Shown: positions 25,288 to 34,130 of the stretch, piece by piece
How positions within the stretch are numbered: the first letter of the stretch is position 1
Layout: every line of letters begins with the position of its first letter
Assembly (NCBI RefSeq): GCF_025398175.1
Contig: NZ_CP099734.1
Location: 1,488,001 to 1,552,000 of the forward strand
Source: Photobacterium sp. TY1-4
GTDB lineage: Bacteria > Pseudomonadota > Gammaproteobacteria > Enterobacterales > Vibrionaceae
Direction: 5' to 3'
Length of the DNA: 64,000 nt
The notes under the pieces: generated by a model
The model's input: the letters and a program-made list of their open reading frames with translations, nothing else
What the model was told of the DNA's origin: nothing
Database searches by the model: none
Position numbers and translations under genes: made by a program

Positions 25288-25642
25288 AAGCATCTCCTTA
25301 TGTACTGCAATTCTCTATGTAACTTTGAAATCAAAGTTAATTATTCTGAATTTTTACTTCCTGTAACGTGGAATCTGGATTGAACAACCACGCTAATGAT
25401 TTGAGATTAGCCAGACTAAGAATGTAAAGCAATAGAGTGTAGGTTTGTTAGCCCTGTGGAGCCCTAGTGTTAACTTTTGTTTGAGTGTAGGACAGATAAG
25501 CTAAATTAGATGGGTAAATGGAATAATTAGAGGATCTAACTATTGTTCCGGGACACGATAGGGAGAAATATTATTTTTTGAAAAGGATGACTCTGACTGT
25601 TAATTCATCAAAATACAGCTGTTCTTCATGCGGAGGCGGGAT
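25288..25642. other. Non-coding gap between NSS transporter and OMP gene
   Basis: This AT-rich stretch holds the leftward NSS promoter. Apart from the terminator at its left-running neighbour's end (25643-25665), no motif or gene was found. Confidence 0.4.
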
Positions 25643-25665
25643 AAGGCTAGATAATCTAGCCTTTA
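25643..25665 (-). terminator. Terminator after OMP gene
   Basis: The 9-bp stem AAGGCTAGA/TCTAGCCTT has a TAA loop, 11 bp past the stop of the beta-barrel gene. Confidence 0.6.
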
Positions 25666-25675
25666 GAGTATGTGC

Positions 25676-26278
25676 TCAGAAAGAAATACTCAGCCCGAGG
25701 TTGGTTTGCCATTGGCTAAGCCATTCAGAATCGAAACGAATTTGGCAATCGGCACCGCTGCTTTGCAGTTGGCAGTCCCGCTTCGACTGGCCGTCGAGCC
25801 GGTTTGCTAACCACCGTGCTTCGAACACCAGACGGGTGTTGTGGCTGATTTTATATTCGGCGCCGGTAAAAACGCCTGCTGAAAACAGTAAATCTTCATC
25901 TAACCAGTCAACTTGCGAGACTGTGGTGCCCAGCGACAGGCCGAATATGGTATCGACCTGGGGGTAAGTCTGGTAGCGAACGGCACTTTGGAAATGAACG
26001 TAGGTCAGGGAGCCATCGCCTTGAATTCCTTTCATCTCGGTCGGCTGGTGGCTGATAAACAGCCCGACCCGGCCGTTGTCCATATCGGTTTCCAGCGCTA
26101 ATGCAAGATGGGGATCATCCTGAACGCGTACTCTGCTTCCGTTTTCGTCGCTAGCGGATTCAGAAAAGCTGTAGCCGAAGTAGGGCGTGACATAAACTGC
26201 GTTTTCCGCAGCGGCGTGGGGGGACAGGGTTGTGAGCATCAGCAGTCCTATCACCGATGCAAGAGGCAGTACCTTCAT
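25676..26278 (-). CDS. Small outer-membrane beta-barrel protein
   Basis: This is a 200-residue protein with a signal peptide, MKVLPLASVIGLLMLTTLSPHAAA. The mature part has alternating hydrophobic/polar strands and ends in the outer-membrane signature LGLSISF with C-terminal Phe. The strand YVTPYFGYSFSES near the N-terminus is OmpW/OMP_b-brl-like. It would be an eight-stranded barrel of unknown cargo. It has two cysteines in an extracellular-type loop (RDCQLQSSGADCQ). Confidence 0.8.
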   Translation of the reverse strand: MKVLPLASVIGLLMLTTLSPHAAAENAVYVTPYFGYSFSESASDENGSRVRVQDDPHLALALETDMDNGRVGLFISHQPTEMKGIQGDGSLTYVHFQSAVRYQTYPQVDTIFGLSLGTTVSQVDWLDEDLLFSAGVFTGAEYKISHNTRLVFEARWLANRLDGQSKRDCQLQSSGADCQIRFDSEWLSQWQTNLGLSISF

Positions 26279-26423
26279 AGCTAGATAAGATTCCTTTGAC
26301 CTAAGTTAAGTTAATTGTGACAGCATTCTGAAAATGATGCGCTTTTATTGTAAATAAGCTTGAACTGACCCCCAATTAGGGTTAATAATGTGTTAAAACA
26401 TTGCTTTGAGTGGGGAAATAAAC

Positions 26424-26513
26424 ATGGAATTCGATTTAAAACTAGCACTCTTAACTGCAGCGATCGTGATGAGTGTGCTGTTGAGTTTCGGTATTATCTC
26501 AGTCACCATGTAA
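26424..26513 (+). CDS. YnhF-like small membrane protein
   Basis: This is a 29-residue peptide. It starts MEFDLKLALLTAAIV and continues as a single membrane helix to the C-terminus, resembling the YnhF family of tiny inner-membrane proteins (about 29 residues, M-x-x-DLK-x-x-L). GGGGAAA lies upstream of the ATG, and a terminator hairpin follows immediately after the stop. The short length and strong flanking signals support a real gene. Function is unknown. Confidence 0.7.
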   Translation: MEFDLKLALLTAAIVMSVLLSFGIISVTM

Positions 26514-26539
26514 TGCCCTTGTTCTACAAGGGCTTTTAA
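26514..26539 (+). terminator. Terminator after the YnhF-like gene
   Basis: The 7-bp stem GCCCTTG/CAAGGGC has a TTCTA loop and is followed by TTTTAA. Confidence 0.85.
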
Positions 26540-26618
26540 TGGTTTTTGTATCAATTAGACTATCGGTGATACGCTGTCAGCTGGACGTGGCCAACGAACT
26601 TTGACACGAGTGACTTTG

Positions 26619-27905
26619 ATGAATCATCTGCCATTTAGTTTAAGCGATCTTGATTTACAGCGTGTTAACAGTTTCTCGACGAAACTCAGTGGCACCCGTA
26701 ACCGGAAAATTGCCTTGGTGGTCCAGGGCGGTGGACAGCGGGGCATTTTTACTGCGGGTGTCTTTGACGCATTTCTTGAAGCCGGGTTCGACCCCTTTGA
26801 ACTCTATATCGGTACTTCAGCCGGCGCCTTGAATCTCTCCTCTTTTATTAGTCGGCAACAGAAGTTTGGCTACCATTTCATCGTTGACTACACCACTGAA
26901 AACGAATTCTTCAATCTTTATAAATATCTGAGCAAGCAAAAACCCATGAATTTGGACTGGGCGATGCAACAGGTGGCAGAGCAAGGACCGTTGCAGTTGG
27001 ATCTAGCAACCGCCCGACAGGTCTTGCGCCATCGTACGGCGCTGGCGTGTGCAACCCGCAAAGATACGCTGGAAGATATTTATCTGCCGATGTTCCAGGA
27101 TGACTGGCAGGAAGTGCTGCGGGCTTCCTGTGCGATTCCGGTGCTGTATAACCTGCCGGTCAGTTTACGTGAACTGGAGTGGGTGGATGGTGGTGTCAGC
27201 GCTGCAGTGCCGGTGAAAGAAGCCTGGCACCGGGGGGCGGATTTAGTGGTTGTTGTCCGGACCGAGCCGTTACAGCGTCCGAAAGGTGAAGAAACCGGTG
27301 CATTCAACGACTGGCGGGAGAAAATTGAAGCCGTCCTGCCGGAATATATCGATAAGCTGAGCCTGAACCAGTCGTTGGACAAGGTTAAAGCGATCCGTAC
27401 CGATCTGACGCAGCGATTTGAGCAATGGAAACTGTGGCACGACAAGCCGGTAAAGTGGCACGACAAGCCGGTGGAGGCTGATGACGCGTCGTTTCCGGAA
27501 AGCCGTGTCGCGCTCCCGCCGATGGAAATTGAGGCTGAACTCGAGGTCGAAGCCGTGGTGCCTGAACCCGTAGTCGGGGTTGAGAAGAGCAGTCAGTGGC
27601 GGTTGCTGTCGGCAGATAACATTGAGCGCTTTCTGGCCATCACCGGAAAGGGAAAAAGTACCGAAATTATCGAAATGCTGAACCGTTATTATCGCACTTA
27701 TGAAGATCTGAACCAGTTCTTACTTGAGCCGCCGGACGGACTGAAAGTGATCCAAATCGCCCCGGAGCGGGCGTTGCGCAGTCGGGCGCTGCTCAGCGAC
27801 AAGGATGATCTCGAAGTCGACTACCGCGAAGGCCGGCTCGTCGGGCGGCAGTTCCTGGAACACTTCGCCGAGCTGCTCAACGCGCAAACCACCCTGTTCC
27901 GCTAG
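26619..27905 (+). CDS. Patatin-like phospholipase
   Basis: This is a patatin-family lipase of about 428 residues. The oxyanion segment VVQGGGQRGIFTAGV, nucleophile motif IGTSAG (serine near residue 78) and the catalytic DGG motif in LEWVDGGVSAAVPV are all present. The family hydrolyses acyl esters with a Ser-Asp dyad. The second half carries a low-complexity linker, with KWHDKPV occurring twice and a Glu/Val-rich stretch, before a conserved C-terminal domain. No signal peptide is seen. Start is uncertain: a TTG at 26601 also fits. Confidence 0.88.
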   Translation: MNHLPFSLSDLDLQRVNSFSTKLSGTRNRKIALVVQGGGQRGIFTAGVFDAFLEAGFDPFELYIGTSAGALNLSSFISRQQKFGYHFIVDYTTENEFFNLYKYLSKQKPMNLDWAMQQVAEQGPLQLDLATARQVLRHRTALACATRKDTLEDIYLPMFQDDWQEVLRASCAIPVLYNLPVSLRELEWVDGGVSAAVPVKEAWHRGADLVVVVRTEPLQRPKGEETGAFNDWREKIEAVLPEYIDKLSLNQSLDKVKAIRTDLTQRFEQWKLWHDKPVKWHDKPVEADDASFPESRVALPPMEIEAELEVEAVVPEPVVGVEKSSQWRLLSADNIERFLAITGKGKSTEIIEMLNRYYRTYEDLNQFLLEPPDGLKVIQIAPERALRSRALLSDKDDLEVDYREGRLVGRQFLEHFAELLNAQTTLFR

Positions 27906-28080
27906 TCGTCTGCTGGCTTTATCGGCCTGCGATACTCATTGCTCAATTTCTCTCCGAACGACCTGATGCTGGCTACCGGATGCCTGTGGGGTATCTGTCT
28001 GATATGATAAGGCTTTTATGATACGGTTTTGAACAGCTATTCCCGTGAAAACGGACAATCCGACAGACAAGGAGTATACC

Positions 28081-29382
28081 GTGCAGTCAGCTTATGTTGT
28101 CGATGGGATGTTGTGCCGCGCACACCAGTTCCAACTGCCTCTGGACTATGCGCAACCTGAAGGGGAGACCATCTCGGTTTTCGCTCGTGAAGTCGTTGCC
28201 AAAGACAAACAAGATCAGGATCTGCCCTGGTTGGTGTATCTACAGGGGGGACCGGGATTTCCGTCGCCACGTCCTGAGGCCAACGCGGGGTGGTTAAAGC
28301 GTGCATTGCAACAATATCGCGTGCTGCTTCTGGATCAGCGGGGAACCGGCAATAGCCAGGTGGTGAGTGCTCAGACTCTGGCCGGTCAATCTGTAGATGC
28401 GCAGGTTGCGTATCTGAGCCAGTTCCGGGCGGACAATATCGTCCGTGATGCTGAGGCGATTCGTGTTCAGCTTGGCATCGCGCAATGGTCGCTGTTAGGC
28501 CAGAGCTTCGGCGGCTTTTGCATTCTCACTTATTTGTCCGCGTATCCGGGCAGTTTGAGTCGCGCCTATATTACTGGCGGGATCCCGCCGCTGACCCGAC
28601 ACGCAGATGATGTGTATCGGGCGACTTACCAGCGGGTGCTGGATAAGAATGCGGCGTTTTTTGCCCAGTTCCCTGAGGCGCAGGTGCTGTGTTGCCAGAT
28701 TGCCGATCACTTATTGCAATACGATGTCCGGTTGCCGAACGGTCAGCGCTTTACCGTGGAGCAATTTCAGTTGATCGGGATTAACCTGGGCCGCAGCGGT
28801 GGCGGGCTTGCTTTGTACCATCTGCTGGAACAAGCTTTTGTCGACGTCGATGGTCAGCCGACCCTCAGCTATAGCTTTCTCAATGCCATGCTGGCAGAGC
28901 AGTCTTACCAGACCAATCCGATTTACGCAATTTTGCACGAGTCGATTTATTGTCAGCATAGTGCGTCCAGCTGGTCTGCGCACCGGGTTCGGGATGAGTA
29001 CCCGCAGTGTACGTATACATCGGGCCAGCCGTTTTGCTTCACTGGCGAAATGGTTTACCCCTGGATGTTTGACCAACTTGACACGCTGAAGCCACTGAAA
29101 GCGGCCGCGGAGATCCTGGCTGAGAAATCTGATTGGCCGCAGCTCTACGATCCGACGCAGTTGGCGAACAACCCGGTACCGGTTGCAGCCGCTGTCTATG
29201 TGGAAGATATGTATGTCGAGTTTGATTACAGCTGCGATACGCTGCGTCAGTTAGCCAACGCTAAAGCCTGGATGACCAACGAATATGAGCACAACGGGCT
29301 GCGCGCCGATGGTGAGCGGATCCTGGATCAGTTGATCTGGCTGGCTGATGAGCAGGAAGCGATCATCGCGCAGCGTCCATAA
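28081..29382 (+). CDS. Proline-iminopeptidase-like hydrolase (S33)
   Basis: This is an alpha/beta-hydrolase of 433 residues of the prolyl aminopeptidase type. The oxyanion region is YLQGGPGFPSPRP, the nucleophile GQSFGG, and the DQRGTGNS block is typical of the S33 family. The GTG at 28081 has AAGGAG 7 nt upstream; an in-frame GTG at 28045 does not. The family removes N-terminal proline or other residues from peptides in the cytoplasm. Specificity cannot be read off. Confidence 0.88.
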   Translation: MQSAYVVDGMLCRAHQFQLPLDYAQPEGETISVFAREVVAKDKQDQDLPWLVYLQGGPGFPSPRPEANAGWLKRALQQYRVLLLDQRGTGNSQVVSAQTLAGQSVDAQVAYLSQFRADNIVRDAEAIRVQLGIAQWSLLGQSFGGFCILTYLSAYPGSLSRAYITGGIPPLTRHADDVYRATYQRVLDKNAAFFAQFPEAQVLCCQIADHLLQYDVRLPNGQRFTVEQFQLIGINLGRSGGGLALYHLLEQAFVDVDGQPTLSYSFLNAMLAEQSYQTNPIYAILHESIYCQHSASSWSAHRVRDEYPQCTYTSGQPFCFTGEMVYPWMFDQLDTLKPLKAAAEILAEKSDWPQLYDPTQLANNPVPVAAAVYVEDMYVEFDYSCDTLRQLANAKAWMTNEYEHNGLRADGERILDQLIWLADEQEAIIAQRP

Positions 29383-29497
29383 TTATCGTTGGACTCACCC
29401 AGTCCGATGATGAGGTCGTCAATCATCCGTTTCGTGATGCTGAATGAAGGTGTATATTAATTGCAACTTAATAAGCAAGTGATGTACGGGAGCGGGT

Positions 29498-29860
29498 ATG
29501 GCACGCAACAATGACAGATTGTCCGTCATCGGACTGATATCGGCCAATGTGCTGAGCTTTTGGCTGTTGGCGGCACATTTTCTCCGGGGTGGTGAGATCG
29601 GCTGGTTTTTGTGTTTATTGCTGCTGCCTGCCCCCCTGTGTGTCCGACAAGCCTGGGCTGCAAGGTTCATCCAGTTAGCGACATTGGCCGTGGCGTCTGG
29701 CTGGGTGATGATCACCGCCCAGATGTTGGTCGACCGTCTGATGATGGGAGAGAGCTGGGGGAGAATGTTGGTGATAATGGGCGCGGTGATCTGTCTGACG
29801 TTGCTGTCCGTCTGCACGTTTCTTCATCCGGCGATCGAGCGGCGTTATCGTTTGGTGTAG
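29498..29860 (+). CDS. Small four-helix membrane protein, unknown
   Basis: This is a 120-residue very hydrophobic protein with about four membrane segments (near residues 10-28, 34-50, 56-78 and 88-106). A GGAG lies before the ATG. It ends AIERRYRLV. No family is recognised. It is transcribed rightward after the S33 hydrolase, with 115 bp between. Confidence 0.7.
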   Translation: MARNNDRLSVIGLISANVLSFWLLAAHFLRGGEIGWFLCLLLLPAPLCVRQAWAARFIQLATLAVASGWVMITAQMLVDRLMMGESWGRMLVIMGAVICLTLLSVCTFLHPAIERRYRLV

Positions 29861-30364
29861 CACTTGAATGTAGCGCTTGCATAGAGATCTTGCCTGTATA
29901 GCTTGAATAAAGATCATGAATATCGCGCCGCAAGCGTGTCTGCCGAGATGCCGTCGAACGGAGACCCCATGTTTCAACTGTACGGAGAAGCAGTTTGATA
30001 CTGCCGATTTGTCAGGGTGTTCTTACTCATCGCAGGATTGCGCCTGGGTGCATAATGACTTTCGGGGTGGATATGTTATAACATAACACATCGTGCACAA
30101 AGGGCGCTCAGTCTCCCGGACTGATGCGCTGAAGAAACACGGTTGCGCTGTTTTAGTGTAATAATTTTAGATATCATCTAGGCCATACCAAGGCGTGTTC
30201 AATTGCCCCAGAACATCTTAAACAACAACTTAGGATGGCGATTGGACATGAAGTCACATGACCGGCAATGATGGACGGGACGAATGGCTGCTTCAGGCAG
30301 GCGGGGTGCGCTGGCATTGTATTCGTTCGGGTCTCATTGCTGATGCGGAAATATTAGGAACAAC
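29861..30364. promoter_or_regulatory. Long ribA leader region with dyad and hairpin
   Basis: A 504-bp gap precedes ribA. It contains a perfect 14-bp palindrome, TATGTTATAACATA (30072-30085), suited to a dimeric regulator, and an imperfect hairpin (30103-30130: GCGCTCAGTC with GACTGATGCGC). I do not see the conserved FMN riboswitch core. The A/T-rich segment around 30160-30170 could carry the promoter. Confidence 0.4.
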
Positions 30365-30964
30365 ATGGTGAATGTTAGGGCACGTGTGCCTTTTAAAGTG
30401 GGCTTGCAGAGTAACATCGCGGCCGAACTGCTTTCTTTCAACGGCCTTGAATCAGGGAAAGAGCATGTTGCCCTGATTTTTCAGGAAGCGGACAAACGCT
30501 CTGTCCCGCCTTTGGTTCGGATGCACTCAGAGTGCCTGACTGGAGATGTGTTTCACTCTTCACGGTGTGACTGTGGTGAGCAGTTGGATGAAACGATCCA
30601 AAAAATGGGTGCAGAGGGTGGTGTACTTCTGTACTTGCGTCAGGAAGGACGCGGGATTGGCCTCTATAACAAGATTGATGCCTATGAGTTGCAAAGCCAG
30701 GGCATGAACACCTATGAAGCCAACAACCATTTGGGGTTTGGTGACGATCTGCGGGATTTCAGTGAAGCGGCGTTTATGCTGAAAGCACTGGGGATCTCAA
30801 CCATCCGTTTGGTGACCAACAACCCGAAAAAAATCAAAGAACTGGAAGATAACGGGATTGAGATTGCTGAAGTTGTCGGGACCAAGGCGCATGTTAAAGA
30901 GGGCAACGAGCAGTACCTGCGGACGAAAGCCAGCCACGGCAAGCACCGGTTCAATTTCGATTAA
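30365..30964 (+). CDS. ribA: RibA, GTP cyclohydrolase II
   Basis: This enzyme (199 residues, full length) opens GTP to start riboflavin synthesis. The zinc site is Cys57, Cys68 and Cys70 in [15 protein letters not shown]. The catalytic and GTP-binding stretch [20 protein letters not shown] and the [17 protein letters not shown] block are typical. It is monocistronic, with AGGAAC before the ATG and a terminator after the stop. Confidence 0.96.
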   Translation: MVNVRARVPFKVGLQSNIAAELLSFNGLESGKEHVALIFQEADKRSVPPLVRMHSECLTGDVFHSSRCDCGEQLDETIQKMGAEGGVLLYLRQEGRGIGLYNKIDAYELQSQGMNTYEANNHLGFGDDLRDFSEAAFMLKALGISTIRLVTNNPKKIKELEDNGIEIAEVVGTKAHVKEGNEQYLRTKASHGKHRFNFD

Positions 30965-30987
30965 AGCGATATCCAACCTGAATCATC

Positions 30988-31013
30988 AAACCCTGCCTGG
31001 CAGGGTTTTTTAT
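30988..31013 (+). terminator. Terminator after ribA
   Basis: The 8-bp stem AAACCCTG/CAGGGTTT is followed by a run of T's. Confidence 0.9.
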
Positions 31014-31307
31014 TATCTATTTTCACATTAAAGAGCAAAAACATGCTCTGTGGTTGAAGTTATTCATTAGATATACTAATCCAAATCATAATAAACTTTC
31101 GTGCTGATGCCGAGTTAAATGCTTGCCAGGTTTTACCTTCCGGATTAGTATCTCCACCATAAAACAGTACTTGAATCTAAGTATCTGCAAAAACTGAGTA
31201 TCAAGTTTTATCAGTTGATTAGATTTGGTTTTTTATCCTGCCTTTTGGCTGTTTTTCTCTGATTTAGACAAGTTTTCATTATTTTATTCTGTGATGAGGG
31301 ATAGGTT
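31014..31307. other. Non-coding gap before emrD-like gene
   Basis: This is an AT-rich spacer of about 290 bp that should contain the promoter of the rightward MFS gene. No specific site is recognised. Confidence 0.35.
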
Positions 31308-32516
31308 GTGTTCCAGCAATCTTCTGCTGCCGGTATGGCAAAGCTGTTATTTTTAATAATCATTCTGGCGGCTGCCGGTCAAATGACCCAGACCATGTAC
31401 GTGCCGTCGATCCCGGCCATGTCAGCCTATTTTACCGTCGAGTCCTCTTACTTGCAGGCGGTGATGGCCGCATATTTGATCCCTTATGGCTTATCGCAGT
31501 TTATCTATGGCCCGTTATCTGATCGCATCGGCCGTCGACCGGTGATCCTGATGGGGATGACGATCTTCCTGCTTGGCACCGTGGGGGCCTTGCTGGCGCC
31601 GAACTATGACCTGTTTCTATTGGCCAGTTTTGTTCAGGGCATTGGCACCGGTTGTGGTGGTGCTATGTGCCGGACAGTGACCCGAGACTGCTACGAAGGG
31701 GACCAATTGCACCGAGCCAACAGCTTGGTGAGCATGGGGGTGATCTTCTCACCATTGATTGCGCCGGTGCTGGGCGGCTATTTATCCTCGGCATTTGACT
31801 GGCATGCCAGTTATGTTTTCCTGCTGATTTTCGGCGCGGCGATCACGCTGGCGATGATGGCTTGGTTTAAGGAAACACTACCGACAGAGCGGCGCCGGAA
31901 CGAGCGGGTGTGGCAAAGCTACCGGTATGTGTTGTCAAGCCGTCGTTTTCAGGGATATGTTTTGTGTCTGGTGGCGACCTTTGCGGGTCTGGCCGTCTTT
32001 GAAGCTGCGGCGGGCGTATTGCTCGGCAGTGTGCTCAAGCTGGATCCGACAACGGTGAGCTGGCTGTTTGTCGTGCCACTGCCGGGTTATCTGGCCGGCT
32101 CCTGGATGTCAGCTCGGCTGATGAAGCGTCTGGGCAGCGCACGGGTGTTATTTCTGGGAATGTGTGCAGTGCTCCTGGGGACCGGGACGATCTTGCTGCC
32201 GGGCCTGGCGGGACTTGTGACGGTGAATTCACTGATTGGTGGTGCCTTTATCTATTTCATCGGAGCCGGTGTCCTGTTTCCGGCGGCGACGACGGCTGCG
32301 ATTGAACCGTTTCCGCATCATGCCGGAACGGCTGGTGCGATCCTGGGCGGCTTGCAGAACCTGGGGGCCGGGCTGGCAACCTTAGCTGCGTCGCTGATGC
32401 GTGTGGATGATCAACTGAGCCTGGGGATGGTGATGGCGGTGATGGCGCTGCTGGTGGCATTTAGTCTGGTTTGGGTGCGTCGTGGCAGTCATCAGGATAC
32501 GCCGGTGATGGCGTAA
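31308..32516 (+). CDS. EmrD-like MFS multidrug efflux protein
   Basis: This is a 402-residue twelve-helix major-facilitator transporter. The helix-1 motif TQTMYVPSIPAM, motif A LSDRIGRRPVIL, and motif C-like VLGGYLSSAF identify the drug:H+ antiporter DHA1 group, closest in feel to EmrD. It starts with GTG at 31308 after GGGATAGG. It is monocistronic, with a shared terminator downstream. Confidence 0.85.
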   Translation: MFQQSSAAGMAKLLFLIIILAAAGQMTQTMYVPSIPAMSAYFTVESSYLQAVMAAYLIPYGLSQFIYGPLSDRIGRRPVILMGMTIFLLGTVGALLAPNYDLFLLASFVQGIGTGCGGAMCRTVTRDCYEGDQLHRANSLVSMGVIFSPLIAPVLGGYLSSAFDWHASYVFLLIFGAAITLAMMAWFKETLPTERRRNERVWQSYRYVLSSRRFQGYVLCLVATFAGLAVFEAAAGVLLGSVLKLDPTTVSWLFVVPLPGYLAGSWMSARLMKRLGSARVLFLGMCAVLLGTGTILLPGLAGLVTVNSLIGGAFIYFIGAGVLFPAATTAAIEPFPHHAGTAGAILGGLQNLGAGLATLAASLMRVDDQLSLGMVMAVMALLVAFSLVWVRRGSHQDTPVMA

Positions 32517-32598
32517 GCGTGAATCGTTCGGGTGTGCTTGGCAGTTGAATTTTTTCATATCAACATCAACACCCGCACAAACGTCCTCACGAACAAAA

Positions 32599-32625
32599 AT
32601 TAAGGGAGCCAGTGGCTCCCTTTTG
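32599..32625. terminator. Bidirectional terminator
   Basis: The 9-bp stem AAGGGAGCC/GGCTCCCTT is flanked by A- and T-rich sequence between convergent emrD-like and yciU genes. Confidence 0.85.
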
Positions 32626-32662
32626 TATTCGTGCTGGCGCAATCGCGTTCACTGAATCGGCG

Positions 32663-32989
32663 TTAGTCGCGCTTCCACAGAATGTGGCAGAACTTGTTGT
32701 CCGGGTCGCGGCTGACCAGCATGCGGGCGAAGACATCATCCAGCTCGTCATTTTCTTCGTTCACCAGCCCGATACGCACTTCGGCAAACACGTCTTTATC
32801 GACATCAAACCCGACATGTTCGGCCCAGTCGTCTTTGGTTTCAACCAGCTCAGCAGCACCGCGGTCTTCAAACTGCGCGGTGAACAGGATCACGTCCGCC
32901 GGTTCCAGGCTGTCGGCAGCCATCTCAAGAAAAATATCGTAAGCCGCGTCAATGACATCGTCATAGTCGATCAGGTTTGATGTATCCAT
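32663..32989 (-). CDS. yciU: YciU/UPF0263, dsDNA-mimic protein
   Basis: This is a very acidic protein of 108 residues in the DUF440 family (YciU, Haemophilus HI1450). It matches AYDIFLEMAADSLEPADVILFTAQFEDRGAAEL near the N-terminus, DDVFARML in the middle and CHILWKRD at the end. Structural work on HI1450 suggests it mimics DNA and binds HU-like proteins. The ATG at 32989 matches the family N-terminus; the frame extends a further 19 codons upstream but is not conserved in my memory of the family. Confidence 0.88.
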   Translation of the reverse strand: MDTSNLIDYDDVIDAAYDIFLEMAADSLEPADVILFTAQFEDRGAAELVETKDDWAEHVGFDVDKDVFAEVRIGLVNEENDELDDVFARMLVSRDPDNKFCHILWKRD

Positions 32990-33308
32990 AAACTCGTTAA
33001 ATCTCAAGTGTGAGTGAGCCTGAATTATATACTGAAACGGCATCAAGATGCGATGGCTCGTCAGCGGCGGATGATGTGCAAACGTGGAAGATGCTTACCG
33101 GTGATTGAGTTCAGTGGCTGCATCTGACACAGACCAGTTTCATCTTCGGGATCTGCGCTGTTTTGAGCAACTTGGTGACAGAGACGTCAGTGCCACGAGA
33201 AAAACACCGCGAATCGATCGCAGTGATTCGTTCAGGGGGGATGATTTGCTAGAATTGCGGACCTTAAACACCGTTCTTGATCGTGTAATCAATTGGAAAG
33301 GATAAAGC
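32990..33308. other. Non-coding gap between yciU and the nucleotidyltransferase gene
   Basis: This holds the divergent promoters of yciU (left) and the nucleotidyltransferase-polB pair (right). I found no LexA-type CTG-N10-CAG box by eye and no other clear site. Confidence 0.35.
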
Positions 33309-34082
33309 GTGGCACGTACTCTCCCTGTCATTGACGGCACAACGCCGTTTCAGGATGAATATTTGCCGGTCCTGTTGGATGCTGTGAAACAGCTCAAGGC
33401 CGGTTTGGGCAAAAACCTGCACAGCATTTATGTTCACGGCAGTGTGGCCCGACGCGCAGCCAGACCCGGTAAATCGGATTTAAACCTGACGCTGATTCTG
33501 GAGCGACCGCTGAATGTCTCGGAGCAGTCGGTTCTGAGCACCTTACGCTGGCGCATTGCTTCGCATCACCCCATCATCCCCGCTGTGGATTTGAAAGTCG
33601 GCGAACTGGCGGAGGTGTTGTCACTGGACGCGATTTTTCGCTGGGGTTTCTGGCTCAAGCATTGTTGTCTCTGTTTGTATGGTGACGATTTGGCCAGCCG
33701 CTTTGGTTGTTTTGAGGCCAGTTGGGATATTGCCAAAGCGATGAACGGGGATATCAAAACGGAGCTCAGTGAATACCGTACCAAAATAATGGCCACCAAA
33801 GTGGTGGCGAATTATCTCGATTACTGTGAAGCGGTTGCCCGGAAAATGCTCTGGAGCTGCTATTCACTGGTCATGCATCGGGAACAACGTTTAGCGCTCT
33901 CTTTGCCGCAGTGTGCGGATGCCTTTCTGCGGCATTATCCTGACAAGGCCCTCGATATCGAGCGTTTGTTTATCCTGGTGGAGCGGACTCAGGTGCCGAA
34001 AAAAGCGTCGCTGTTTATGGTTGAGTCGTTCGGCGGCTGGATCGTGGCTGAATTTGATAAAATTGATCGTAAGATTGGTTGA
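33309..34082 (+). CDS. Nucleotidyltransferase-fold protein, variant active site
   Basis: This is a 257-residue protein with a DNA-polymerase-beta-type nucleotidyltransferase fold: HGSVARRAARPGKSDLNLTLIL (residues 43-64), then VDLKVGEL for the third carboxylate. The second position of the usual D-x-[DE] pair is Asn (SDLNL), so catalysis may be weakened or lost. The C-terminal half is helical. It lies just before polB and in the same direction, 48 bp apart. The GTG start has AAGGAT upstream. The substrate is unknown. Confidence 0.7.
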   Translation: MARTLPVIDGTTPFQDEYLPVLLDAVKQLKAGLGKNLHSIYVHGSVARRAARPGKSDLNLTLILERPLNVSEQSVLSTLRWRIASHHPIIPAVDLKVGELAEVLSLDAIFRWGFWLKHCCLCLYGDDLASRFGCFEASWDIAKAMNGDIKTELSEYRTKIMATKVVANYLDYCEAVARKMLWSCYSLVMHREQRLALSLPQCADAFLRHYPDKALDIERLFILVERTQVPKKASLFMVESFGGWIVAEFDKIDRKIG

Positions 34083-34130
34083 TGGACATCGCCTGCCTGC
34101 TGATGTCACCGGAAGTTCTCTGAGGTATTT

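Noticed and set aside
29419..29817. Reverse-strand frame opposite the small membrane protein
   Set aside because: The forward frame has a good ribosome site and clear membrane segments; the reverse frame has low-complexity composition.
29861..30364. FMN riboswitch upstream of ribA
   Set aside because: The conserved RFN-element core (AGGGA..., GCGAC...) is not present in order.
32663..33046. RraB-type RNase E inhibitor
   Set aside because: The acidic composition is similar, but the sequence matches YciU/DUF440 in order and length, not RraB.
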